From the NCBI GenBank assembly GCA_946538425.1, contig CAMNGM010000006.1:1-37539 (forward strand): a stretch of DNA of 37,539 nt, in the 5' to 3' direction. The stretch comes from an uncultured Bacteroidales bacterium. Its GTDB lineage: Bacteria; Bacteroidota; Bacteroidia; Bacteroidales; UBA932. The position numbers were made by a program, and so were the translations under genes. Positions 17,448-25,539 of the stretch are shown piece by piece. Every line of letters starts with the position of its first letter. Position 1 is the stretch's first letter. Under the pieces are notes generated by a model, which saw nothing but the letters and a program-made list of their open reading frames with translations, made no database searches and had not been told where the DNA came from.

Positions 17448-20400
17448 TTAGAAAGTTATGTTGAAACCGAAATTATAGACACGGGTCATCGGGTAGCGCG
17501 TGCTGCCGAATCCGGCCTGCGCCTCCGGGTCGTTGGCCTTGAAGCTCGTGAAAGTGAGCAGGTTATAGCCGTTCGCATAGACGCGGATGTTCTCGATGGG
17601 AACGCCTGGAATCTTGAAAGAGTAACCGATTTCCAGGTTCTTCAGACGGATATACGAGGCGTCCACCATCCAAGGGGCCGACATCGAACCGTTGTGGTCG
17701 CGCGAAGCCCTTTCCAGGGAGATGCGGGGCAGGATGGCGCCGCGGTTGTCCTCCGTCCAGGAATTGTCATACACCCATTTGTTGAGCATCGACTGGTTGC
17801 CGGTACCGAAGGCCGGCGTATAGAAGGAACTGAGCTGGCGGCTCACATTGGCCGCGCCCACCCAGGTCATGGAGAAGTCGAGCCCCCTCCAGCCCAGGGT
17901 CGCGTTCACGCTGCCGGTATATTCGGGGATGTCGCTGAAGCCGATGGCGTGGACATCGTTGGCATCCACTTTCCCGTCTCCCGTCAGGTCGACAAAGACG
18001 CTGTCGCCGGGGCGGAGGACAATCAGCTGGTCGGGCATATCCACCCCATAGGCGTCCTTGTAGCGCTGCTCGGTCTCGCCGGGGACATAGAATTCGAAGA
18101 ATTCGTAGCCGAAAGGCTGGCCGACGGGGTGACCCCGGTGGTACAGGTGATCGTATTCCTGTTTCACTTCCGCCATTTCCACCACTTTGTTCCGCGCGAA
18201 CGCGAAGACGGGCGCGATCGAATAGCTCACTTCGCCTGCGCGGTCGGCCCAGCGGAGGGTGAGTTCGTAACCGTGGTTCTTGACGCGGCCGTAGTTGATG
18301 GAGTTGGGCTTCAGCGCGGAGATGCCGGCGATGGTCGTCTGATTGGAGACCAGGATGTTCCGGCGGTCCTCCCAGAAGAAGTCGGCCCCGAGGCTCAGGC
18401 GGTCGCCGAAGAAGCGGATGTCCGCGCCATAGTTCTGCTTGAGGGCGGTTTCCCAGGTCACGTCGGGGTTGCCGGTCGTGGACTCGCGGGCGCCGGGCAT
18501 GAACGACCCGTTGGTGATGCCGAAGTTGCCGGTACGGTCGTTGGTCCACCAGGCCCCGCCGCCGTTGGAATAGAACTGCCAGGTGCCGGGCAGATACAGG
18601 AACCGGCCGATGCCCTGGTCATTGCCGACGGTACCTACGGAAGCGCGAAGCTTGAAGTAAGAGACGACGTCGCGGATGGGCTTCCAGAAGTCTTCGGAAG
18701 AAGCGATCCAGCCCAGCGAAACGGAAGGGAAGAAGCCGAAACGTTTTCCCTTGGCAAAGTTTTCCGACCCATTGTAGCCCATATTGAAGTCGATCATGTA
18801 CTTGGTCTTGTAGTCGTAAGTGACACGGCCGACAATGCCCACGTAACCGCGGGGAATGGAATTGTAGATGCCGCCGGGATAATAGTTCTTGGACTCGTTG
18901 TACAGGAGCAGGCCGCCCACATTGTGGTCGCCGAACTTCCGGGCGTAGTTCAGGCTGGCCTCCGCATACCAGTTCCGGCCGCCCCAGGTGGATTCGCCAT
19001 AGCCCAGGGGCCAGGTGTCTCCCTGGCGCACATACACGATCTTCGGAGAACCGTCCGCAGCGGTTTCGCCCTTGGCGATGGTCGCCTTGTAGTTGATGCC
19101 GCCGCCGGTGGTGCGGGATTTCTGCTGCGTGTAGTCGGAGTTGTAGGAACCCTTGACGCGGAAATCGAGGCCTTCGGTGATGAAGTCCAGATTGAGCTTG
19201 TACTGGAGGTCCAGGTTGACGACATTCTGGCGCTGGACGGTATAGCCGTGCTCGTAGATGAGGCCCAGGGCATCATTGCCCACGGCGCCCACCAGGTCGG
19301 GATCGCTCACGATGCGGCGTCCCTCTTCGTCCAGGCCGTAGCCCGACATCGGCGTACCATTGTTCAGGAGACCCTCCAGGCCGAAGAGGCCGGACTGTCC
19401 GTTGTACTCGCCGTTGCCGATGGAATTCCGTTTGCCGATCCGACCTCCGATGCCGATGGAAAGGGTGCTGCGCTTGGAAAGGTCCACATCCAGGTTCGCG
19501 CGGAAGTTGTAACGGCGGTACTTGAAGTTGGCCTCGTCACTCTGGCCGAAGGTCTTGAACAGGCCGTTCTGGTCGAGCGTACCCACGGAGACGAAATAGC
19601 GGGCGCGCTCGGTACCGCCCGACACATTCACGTTATACTGCTGCTGCCAGGCGTGGTCGTTCATCAGGTAGGTGAACCAGTTCGTGCTGGGATAGACGGT
19701 GGGCATATCCATGTCCTTCCAGTGCTGGATGGCTTCCGGGGAGAACTTCCACCCGTCCGGGGCAACCCCCTCCACCTCCTGGGCGTGGTTGTAGGCCGTG
19801 GCGTACTCATAGGAGTTGGCCGGCTCCAGGAACCGGGTGATCTGCTGGAGACCGGTCGACGCGGTCAGGGTGATGGTCGGCTTGCCCTCCCGACCCCGGC
19901 GGGTGGTGACCAGGATGACGCCGTTGGCGCCGCGGACGCCGAAGACGGCCGTGGCGGAGGCATCCTTGAGGATGGAGATGTCCTGGACCTCATTGGGGTC
20001 GATCTGGCTGAAAGAGCGTTCGATGCCGTCGACGAGCACGAGAGGCTCCGCGCTGTTGAACGAGCCGATGCCTCGGATGCGGATGACCGGGTCGTCACCG
20101 CCCGGGACACCGGAATACTGCACCGACTGCAGGCCGGGGAGCTTGCCCGCGAGGGTGTTTCCCAGCGAGGCGGCCGGCGACTTGAGCAAATCCTTGCCGC
20201 TCACGTTGGCGACGGACCCCGTCAGGGTCACCTTGCTCTGCTGGCCATAACCGATGACGACCAGCTCTTCGAGCATCTCGGAATCCGGTTCCAGGACCAC
20301 GTTCAGGGTAGCCGACGCCGCCACCACTTCCTTCTGCTTGTAACCGATATAGGAGAACACCAGGGTCGAACCCGCAGGAACTCCCGACAAGACATAGTTG

Positions 20401-20576
20401 CCGTTGGCGTCGGTGATCGCGCCGGAAGACTTGTCCAAAGTCTGCACGGCGGCACCGATCAGCGGCTCGTTCTGCTCGTCAGTAACACAACCTCGCACGG
20501 TCAGCGTCTGTGCGAAGGACACTCCCGACAGCAACAAGGCCAAGACGAGGAGGTAGAATCTGCAAAACTTTCCCAT
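17448..20576 (-). CDS. SusC/RagA-family TonB-dependent transporter, pair 2
   Basis: This 1042-residue outer-membrane transporter has the full SusC architecture. A Sec signal is cleaved near SFA-Q (residue 22-23), followed by a carboxypeptidase-regulatory-like domain (about 24-97, with GVPAGSTLVFSYIGYK). The TonB box region EELVVIGYGQQ is at 103-113, then come the plug (VRGANGVILVTTRRG) and the beta-barrel, ending VYNFGFNITF. It follows the GH18 gene by 30 nt and precedes SusD-2 by 11 nt. The leader shows no TAnnTTTG box, so it is probably transcribed as part of the long operon. It is the most canonical of the three transporters. Confidence 0.95.
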   Translation of the reverse strand: MGKFCRFYLLVLALLLSGVSFAQTLTVRGCVTDEQNEPLIGAAVQTLDKSSGAITDANGNYVLSGVPAGSTLVFSYIGYKQKEVVAASATLNVVLEPDSEMLEELVVIGYGQQSKVTLTGSVANVSGKDLLKSPAASLGNTLAGKLPGLQSVQYSGVPGGDDPVIRIRGIGSFNSAEPLVLVDGIERSFSQIDPNEVQDISILKDASATAVFGVRGANGVILVTTRRGREGKPTITLTASTGLQQITRFLEPANSYEYATAYNHAQEVEGVAPDGWKFSPEAIQHWKDMDMPTVYPSTNWFTYLMNDHAWQQQYNVNVSGGTERARYFVSVGTLDQNGLFKTFGQSDEANFKYRRYNFRANLDVDLSKRSTLSIGIGGRIGKRNSIGNGEYNGQSGLFGLEGLLNNGTPMSGYGLDEEGRRIVSDPDLVGAVGNDALGLIYEHGYTVQRQNVVNLDLQYKLNLDFITEGLDFRVKGSYNSDYTQQKSRTTGGGINYKATIAKGETAADGSPKIVYVRQGDTWPLGYGESTWGGRNWYAEASLNYARKFGDHNVGGLLLYNESKNYYPGGIYNSIPRGYVGIVGRVTYDYKTKYMIDFNMGYNGSENFAKGKRFGFFPSVSLGWIASSEDFWKPIRDVVSYFKLRASVGTVGNDQGIGRFLYLPGTWQFYSNGGGAWWTNDRTGNFGITNGSFMPGARESTTGNPDVTWETALKQNYGADIRFFGDRLSLGADFFWEDRRNILVSNQTTIAGISALKPNSINYGRVKNHGYELTLRWADRAGEVSYSIAPVFAFARNKVVEMAEVKQEYDHLYHRGHPVGQPFGYEFFEFYVPGETEQRYKDAYGVDMPDQLIVLRPGDSVFVDLTGDGKVDANDVHAIGFSDIPEYTGSVNATLGWRGLDFSMTWVGAANVSRQLSSFYTPAFGTGNQSMLNKWVYDNSWTEDNRGAILPRISLERASRDHNGSMSAPWMVDASYIRLKNLEIGYSFKIPGVPIENIRVYANGYNLLTFTSFKANDPEAQAGFGSTRYPMTRVYNFGFNITF

Positions 20577-20606
20577 TACATTCTGTGTATTAATTAATTG
20601 GATTTG

Positions 20607-21623
20607 TTACAAAGTATTCAGCAGCCCGTCCGCGACGGTCCGGGCGAGATCGTGCGCCGCGTTGTCCCCGGCATAGTCCCAGTACATCCCGCCGCGGAGG
20701 CCGTGCTCCACGATGTATCCGCATTTGATGGCCAGGGAACGGGGATTCTCGAATCCGAACACGTAATTCCGGAGGCTGTCCACGATGAAGGGCACCTGCG
20801 AGACTTCGTCCCAGCAGATGGTGTATCCCTGCTCCGTGACGTCCCTGTAATCCACGTAGCCGCCGAAACGGCGGGAGCCGCGGCCATAGAAAGGCATTCC
20901 CATCACGAGCTTCTCCGGCGGGACGCCGGCGGCGAGATGGGCCTTCACGGCGCCGTCGGATGTCAGTTCGGCGCTGAAGGCGGACGGGTACAGGCCCGAA
21001 TGGTGGGCGGTCCCCATCGACATGTCATAGGCCATCACGTTCACGAAGTCCAGATAGCCGACGACGGCCTTGTAGTCGATGTAGCGGGCCGTCGCCGAGG
21101 TGGCGATCGTCAGGAACCTGTCCGGACCCAGCGCTTCCCGGAGGTCGCGCATCAACAGGGTGAAGTTCTCCGTGTCGTCCGGCGAGGCGGAGATCCCCGC
21201 CATATCGGAGGTCGGATACTCCCAGTCGATGTCGATGCCGTCCAGGCCGAAGTCTTCGACCGCTTCCGCGCAGGAGGCGCAGAAGGATTTCCGGAGCGCC
21301 TCGTCGCCGGCCATCTCGCTGAAGCGGCCGCTCCCCCATCCGCCGACGGAGAGCAGCACGTTCAGCGCCGGGCTTTCCTCCTTGAGGGCGGCGATGGCGC
21401 GGAGCCGGTCGGGATTGTCGATCCGGACCGCGTCGAAGGTCGTGTCGACGTGTCCGAACGCATAGTTGACGTGGGTCATATACTGCGGATCGGGCATCAC
21501 GTCCGACCAGGAGGTCACATAGGCGACCACCACGCGGCCGGCGCCCGCCGTTTTCCTTCCGCAGGCGGAAAAAGCCAGGGCCAGGGCGGCGACAAGCAGA
21601 AGCCTGGTTGCGAATCTGTCCAT
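20607..21623 (-). CDS. GH18 glycosidase lipoprotein (chitinase-like)
   Basis: A 338-residue lipoprotein (FSAC, Cys21) contains little besides a GH18 barrel. The catalytic signature DGIDIDWE (128-135) is complete, with Glu135 as acid. LLSVGGWGSGRFS and VNVMAYDM match the family, and the last strand reads GGMYWDYAGDN. The segment between strands 7 and 8 is short, so any chitinase insertion domain is reduced. The residues after the Cys are basic or neutral (GRKTAGAGR), unlike the acidic pattern linked to surface export, so a periplasmic site is possible. It is strongly similar to the GH18 domain at 8186-9511 but has no BACON domain. Expected activity is cleavage of beta-1,4 GlcNAc linkages in oligosaccharides brought in by the SusC proteins. 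It lies 9 nt after the ThuA-like gene. Confidence 0.92.
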   Translation of the reverse strand: MDRFATRLLLVAALALAFSACGRKTAGAGRVVVAYVTSWSDVMPDPQYMTHVNYAFGHVDTTFDAVRIDNPDRLRAIAALKEESPALNVLLSVGGWGSGRFSEMAGDEALRKSFCASCAEAVEDFGLDGIDIDWEYPTSDMAGISASPDDTENFTLLMRDLREALGPDRFLTIATSATARYIDYKAVVGYLDFVNVMAYDMSMGTAHHSGLYPSAFSAELTSDGAVKAHLAAGVPPEKLVMGMPFYGRGSRRFGGYVDYRDVTEQGYTICWDEVSQVPFIVDSLRNYVFGFENPRSLAIKCGYIVEHGLRGGMYWDYAGDNAAHDLARTVADGLLNTL

Positions 21624-21632
21624 CGGCGCCGC

Positions 21633-22436
21633 CTATTTGTCAAAAGGATCCCCCGCCGGATCGCGGCTGACGATCCACCGGAAGGCGTTCACGAACATCA
21701 GGTTCTGGGTGGCCTCGGAGAAGCACTCGTCCCCGTGGCCCATGTTCAGGTAGATCATCCGGTAGTTCCGGTTGGTCCACACGACCGGCCAGTCGCCGCC
21801 GTACACGATGTCCTTGATCCCGAAAGGATAGTTCTTCGGGGAGAGCGACAGCAGCACCTGGATGTTCTCCTTGGCCCGGAGGTCCTCCTCCCACTGGTAG
21901 AACTCGCTGGCCGGCAGCACGAACGAGCCGGGCAGGTTCTTCGTGACCGGGTGGCTGTGCAGGTCCACGTCGGCGAGCGCCTGCTGGGGCGGCCAGTTGT
22001 TGCACTTGAACACGCCGCAGCCGAGGAATTGGGAGAACCAGGGCCAATGGGTGTTCCGGTCATTGTAGCCGGAGGCGTGGAAGCCGATCCAGCCGCCGCC
22101 GTTGTCCATATACTTTTCAAACGCGGCCCGCTCCTGGGGGCCGTTCGGCGCGGCATCGAGCATAATGATGCAGGTGTACTCCTTGAGCTTGTCGTACGTG
22201 TAGCCGGCAAGGCTAGTGGTGACATCCAGGTAGAATCCCTCGCCGACGGTTAGTTTCCGGAAGAACTCGACCCCCTGGCGAGAGAACTGCACATGCGCCT
22301 CCTCGGCGTGCTCGGTATAATAGACAAGCGCCTTGAAACGCGGCGTGCGGGCGTAGTTGGCCGGCCGCTCCTGGGCCGCGGCGAGGGCCGGGACCAGCAG
22401 CAGGGCAAGCGTCAGAAGTTGGTAGATCCGTTTCAT
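21633..22436 (-). CDS. Secreted ThuA-like domain protein
   Basis: This 267-residue protein has a Sec signal (ALAAAQ, cleavage near residue 21) and a ThuA-like domain over about 35-255, a fold related to class I glutamine amidotransferases. Family features are FKALVYYTE at the first strand, GGGWIGFHASGYND, a long loop with HSHPVTKNLPGSF, and the ending PVVWTNRNYRMIYLNMGHG. ThuA was first linked to trehalose use in rhizobia, where ThuA and ThuB act through 3-keto sugars. The exact chemistry in Bacteroidetes PULs is mostly unproven. It lies between the GH9 gene (19 nt) and the GH18 gene (9 nt) and is a distant paralogue of the protein at 24784-25539. I infer a role in periplasmic processing of a sugar intermediate, with low certainty. 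Confidence 0.87.
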   Translation of the reverse strand: MKRIYQLLTLALLLVPALAAAQERPANYARTPRFKALVYYTEHAEEAHVQFSRQGVEFFRKLTVGEGFYLDVTTSLAGYTYDKLKEYTCIIMLDAAPNGPQERAAFEKYMDNGGGWIGFHASGYNDRNTHWPWFSQFLGCGVFKCNNWPPQQALADVDLHSHPVTKNLPGSFVLPASEFYQWEEDLRAKENIQVLLSLSPKNYPFGIKDIVYGGDWPVVWTNRNYRMIYLNMGHGDECFSEATQNLMFVNAFRWIVSRDPAGDPFDK

Positions 22437-22455
22437 ATCGATACAGTTTTATGTT

Positions 22456-24765
22456 TCAGAATTCGGCGATCAGGGACAGCAGTTTCCCGGCGACGGTCAC
22501 CCAGACCTCCTTGTAGCAGGCGTTGTTCACCTGCGGCCACCAAGGCTCGTCGGTATCCTCCCACGTGCGGATGCCCACCGGCATCATCCCCGTGAGGAGC
22601 CCGCTGGAGAAACTGTCCATATCCGGGTAGTTCCACCCTTCTCCGTACACCATCGACTGGCCGAAGGGGTTCTTGCCCAGCATCCAGTACACCTGCTCCC
22701 GGGCGATGTCCGTCAGGGCGGGATCCCCCAGGAACCGGCCGCAGAGCGCGGCGCTCTTCCCCAGGGAGAGCAGGATGGCGTTGTTCCCGTTGAAGATGTT
22801 GAACCACACGGGGAAACGCTTGACATAATGGGTCGGGTCCACCTGGACGCCCAGGGACAGCTGCCGGGTGTACCGCTGCGTGGCGTCGGCCGGCGGGAAC
22901 AGGTGCAGGGCGAAGAAATTGTCCGTGTCCAGGTATTCGTCGGCGGCATACACCCCGCTCGGGATCATCCCGTAGGGGGCCGTATAGGGCATCAGCGCTT
23001 TCAGGTAACCGCCGAACAGGCGGATGGCCCCCTCCCAGCGGGCGTAGTCCGGATGGGAGGGCTGGGTGAGGCAGAGCTCCGTGAGCGCCTGCATATAGAC
23101 CTGCTCGCGGGACTGGTGGATGTAATGGACGATGGAGCGCCGGGTCGTATCCCGGTAGAAGAAGCCGCAGAGACCCTCGCCCACGGGTTCCGTCTCCTGG
23201 CAGTCCAGGGTATAGCGGACGGCTTCTGCCGCCCTGTCGGCATAGGTTTCCTCCCCCGTCAGCCGGTACAGCTGGCTCGCCGCCCAGGAGACGGTCGCCA
23301 TCCATTGGCTGCGGGAGGTATTGTAGCAGTGTTCGTAGGGGAACCGGAAGCGGTCGTAGCCGTCGCGGGCGAACTTCTCCTCGGCAAAGGCGAAATCGGC
23401 CCGGGCCGTCCGCAGCAGGCACGCCTGCATCGCCGGGTCCTCGGTGAGCACCCGGGCGGCGTAGGCTTCATAGCCGGCCTGCAGGTAATTGTCGAAGGCG
23501 TTGTCCTGGACTCGGACAGTATGGATGTCGTCGAAGGTGTCCAGCTTGCCGTCCTGCCAGATCAGCAGGCCCACGCTGCTGGCCCGGTATCCGTCCCCGA
23601 AACGGGTCCGGAGGGTGAAATCCAGGCCCCAGCGGGCCTCTTCCCGGAGGCGCTCCGCCAGGGCGGGGTCGAGTTCCCGGAAGCGCTCCGACGCTTCCAG
23701 CAGGGCGTAGGCGACGTCGCCCGTCTGCAGCGACTGCTGCGACAGGTCGCCGGCGTCGTGCCAGCCCCCGCCGAAGGAAATCGTCTCGCCGCCGTGATGG
23801 GCGAAAAGGTCCAGGTGGCACCGGCCGTGCACCCCCGGGACCGCATAGCCGCAGCGCTCGCCGAAAATGAAGCTGAGCGCCTTCCGGGCGGCGCCGTCCC
23901 AGCGGCCGTCCCCGACGGGAAAAGGATGCGAGACCCGGTCCCCCACCCGGAGCACATACTCGCCTTCCCGGGTGAACTCGGAGAAATCCGCCACGGCGAA
24001 GCGGCCCAGCGTCGTCTGCTCGGCGCGGACCTCTCCGCGGAAGACGGTCTTGCCGCCCCGCTCTTCCAGGGTGAACCGGCCGGTACAGTCCGCCGGCAGG
24101 ATGGCCGTCTTGGGACCGGACGCGGCATAGCCGCCGGTGGAAAGGACGATGTCCGTGGGCTGCCAGCCCCGTTCGGAGGGGATGTCCGCCGTCCGCTGCA
24201 GGAAGATGCTGTCGATCCGGAAGCGGCAGCTGTCGCCCGTCGTCAGGTCCCGTCCCCGCAGGGTCGCGGTGAAGCGGAGCTCCTGCGGTCCTTTCCGGGG
24301 ATAGTTCCCGATATTGAGCGTACACTCGTTCCAGCGGTTGTTTTCGAGGGAGATCAGGTGACTCGCCGGCAGGCAGGGCAGCCAGCAGTCCAGGTTCACG
24401 ACCTGCGCCCCGTCGCAGGAAGGAAGGATGCGGAAGGCGATGCGGTCATAGCCTTCCAGGTCATATCCCGACAGGTCAAGCCGGACGGAACGGCTTCCGT
24501 AGGTCGCATAGTCGGGATCGTCGGCCGGGCCCTTGGCCCGCGCCGTGGGCTGCGTCGCAAAGGCGAGGTCCAGCCGTCCCGCGACGGAGGTTTCCTCCAG
24601 TACGGGACGCGCCCGCTCCGCCGCCTCGAAAGAGCGCGAGCGGTCGGGGGCGAGAGGCAGGCCCCAGCCCGGCTCCCGGCCTGTCCGTTCCTCCACGGAC
24701 AGGCCGCAGCCGGGGACGGCCATCACAACCAACAACCAACCTATGATTGCAATATGCCTTGCCAT
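22456..24765 (-). CDS. GH9 glycosidase lipoprotein, candidate exo-glucosaminidase
   Basis: This 769-residue lipoprotein (VPGC, Cys20) has a first module at about 40-195 that looks like a beta-rich sugar-binding domain. Next is a CelD_N-type Ig-like domain at about 203-285, then the GH9 (alpha/alpha)6 barrel from about 290. The nucleophile-side motif is GGGWHDAGD (332-340), with Asp337 and Asp340. The C-terminal acid is probably Glu753 in NNACYKEVWV, where endoglucanases usually have a NEV motif. GH9 is best known for cellulases, but the family also includes exo-beta-D-glucosaminidases of marine vibrios, encoded in chitin-use operons. Sitting between two ThuA-like genes in a GH18 PUL that lacks GH20, this enzyme is a good candidate for removing GlcN or GlcNAc from oligosaccharides. 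A beta-glucan activity cannot be excluded. Confidence 0.9.
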   Translation of the reverse strand: MARHIAIIGWLLVVMAVPGCGLSVEERTGREPGWGLPLAPDRSRSFEAAERARPVLEETSVAGRLDLAFATQPTARAKGPADDPDYATYGSRSVRLDLSGYDLEGYDRIAFRILPSCDGAQVVNLDCWLPCLPASHLISLENNRWNECTLNIGNYPRKGPQELRFTATLRGRDLTTGDSCRFRIDSIFLQRTADIPSERGWQPTDIVLSTGGYAASGPKTAILPADCTGRFTLEERGGKTVFRGEVRAEQTTLGRFAVADFSEFTREGEYVLRVGDRVSHPFPVGDGRWDGAARKALSFIFGERCGYAVPGVHGRCHLDLFAHHGGETISFGGGWHDAGDLSQQSLQTGDVAYALLEASERFRELDPALAERLREEARWGLDFTLRTRFGDGYRASSVGLLIWQDGKLDTFDDIHTVRVQDNAFDNYLQAGYEAYAARVLTEDPAMQACLLRTARADFAFAEEKFARDGYDRFRFPYEHCYNTSRSQWMATVSWAASQLYRLTGEETYADRAAEAVRYTLDCQETEPVGEGLCGFFYRDTTRRSIVHYIHQSREQVYMQALTELCLTQPSHPDYARWEGAIRLFGGYLKALMPYTAPYGMIPSGVYAADEYLDTDNFFALHLFPPADATQRYTRQLSLGVQVDPTHYVKRFPVWFNIFNGNNAILLSLGKSAALCGRFLGDPALTDIAREQVYWMLGKNPFGQSMVYGEGWNYPDMDSFSSGLLTGMMPVGIRTWEDTDEPWWPQVNNACYKEVWVTVAGKLLSLIAEF

Positions 24766-24783
24766 CCGGATCTCGTTTCCATT

Positions 24784-25539
24784 TTATCTGTTACCACCGG
24801 CCGTCCAGTGAATCGCATTCAGCAGGAGCGTCCGGAAGTTTTCATCCGCCGCCAGCTCCGGACTGTGGCCGAACTGGAAATAGACATTGCGTCCCTTGCG
24901 GGCCGTATTGGTCCACACGACCGGATGGTCGCCCATCTTGACAGGCGTATCGAGCGTATAGGAGTTCTCGTCCACGGTGGCCAGCACGTGCACGTCCGGG
25001 CAGGCGCGCGGGTTCTTGTCGTAGGTGTAGAACTCATCGTCCCGGACCACGAACGTGGCAGGCACGCCGGCCATCACGGGATGGGCGGGGTCTTCCACGC
25101 AGACGGTCCCGTCCGTCAGCGGTTCGATATAATTCTCATAGCGGATGCCGCCGAGCAGGCCGGAGAACCAGTCCCACATCGGGAAGCCGTCGAACTCGCC
25201 CAGCAGCGAGGCGTGGTGGAAGCCCACCCAGCCGCCGCGGCCTTCGTCGACATACTTCTCGAAGGCCTCCACGGCCTCTTCCGGCCAGCCGTACGGGGCG
25301 TAGTCCAGCTGGACGATGACATCGAACCCGTCGAGGTATTCCTCGTTGAAATCCTTGGGATTGTGCGCTTCCGTCAGGACCAGGTTCTCCTTGGGAGCGA
25401 CGTCCCGGAGCCAGGGAAGGACGACTTCCGAGAAGGGTTTGTGGTGTCCGGCGTTCTCATAGAGGACCAGGACACGGGTCGGTTCCGGCTGGCAGGAAAG
25501 CAGCGCGGAGACCAGCAGGGGGAGAAGGATTCGTTTCAT
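24784..25539 (-). CDS. ThuA-like domain lipoprotein
   Basis: This 251-residue lipoprotein (LLSC, Cys16) consists of one ThuA-like domain. VLVLYENAGHHKPF opens the fold, GGWVGFHHASLLGEF is the conserved central loop, DPAHPVMAGVPATF corresponds to the HPVT segment of its paralogue, and HPVVWTNTARKGRNVYFQFGHSPE forms the C-terminal conserved region (written here in full only as key landmarks). Its ATG overlaps the stop of the upstream permease gene by one base (TGATG), which implies translational coupling. The GH9 gene follows after 18 nt. Two ThuA-like proteins with different export signals in one operon suggest separate places or substrates. The reaction is not known from the sequence. Confidence 0.87.
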   Translation of the reverse strand: MKRILLPLLVSALLSCQPEPTRVLVLYENAGHHKPFSEVVLPWLRDVAPKENLVLTEAHNPKDFNEEYLDGFDVIVQLDYAPYGWPEEAVEAFEKYVDEGRGGWVGFHHASLLGEFDGFPMWDWFSGLLGGIRYENYIEPLTDGTVCVEDPAHPVMAGVPATFVVRDDEFYTYDKNPRACPDVHVLATVDENSYTLDTPVKMGDHPVVWTNTARKGRNVYFQFGHSPELAADENFRTLLLNAIHWTAGGNR

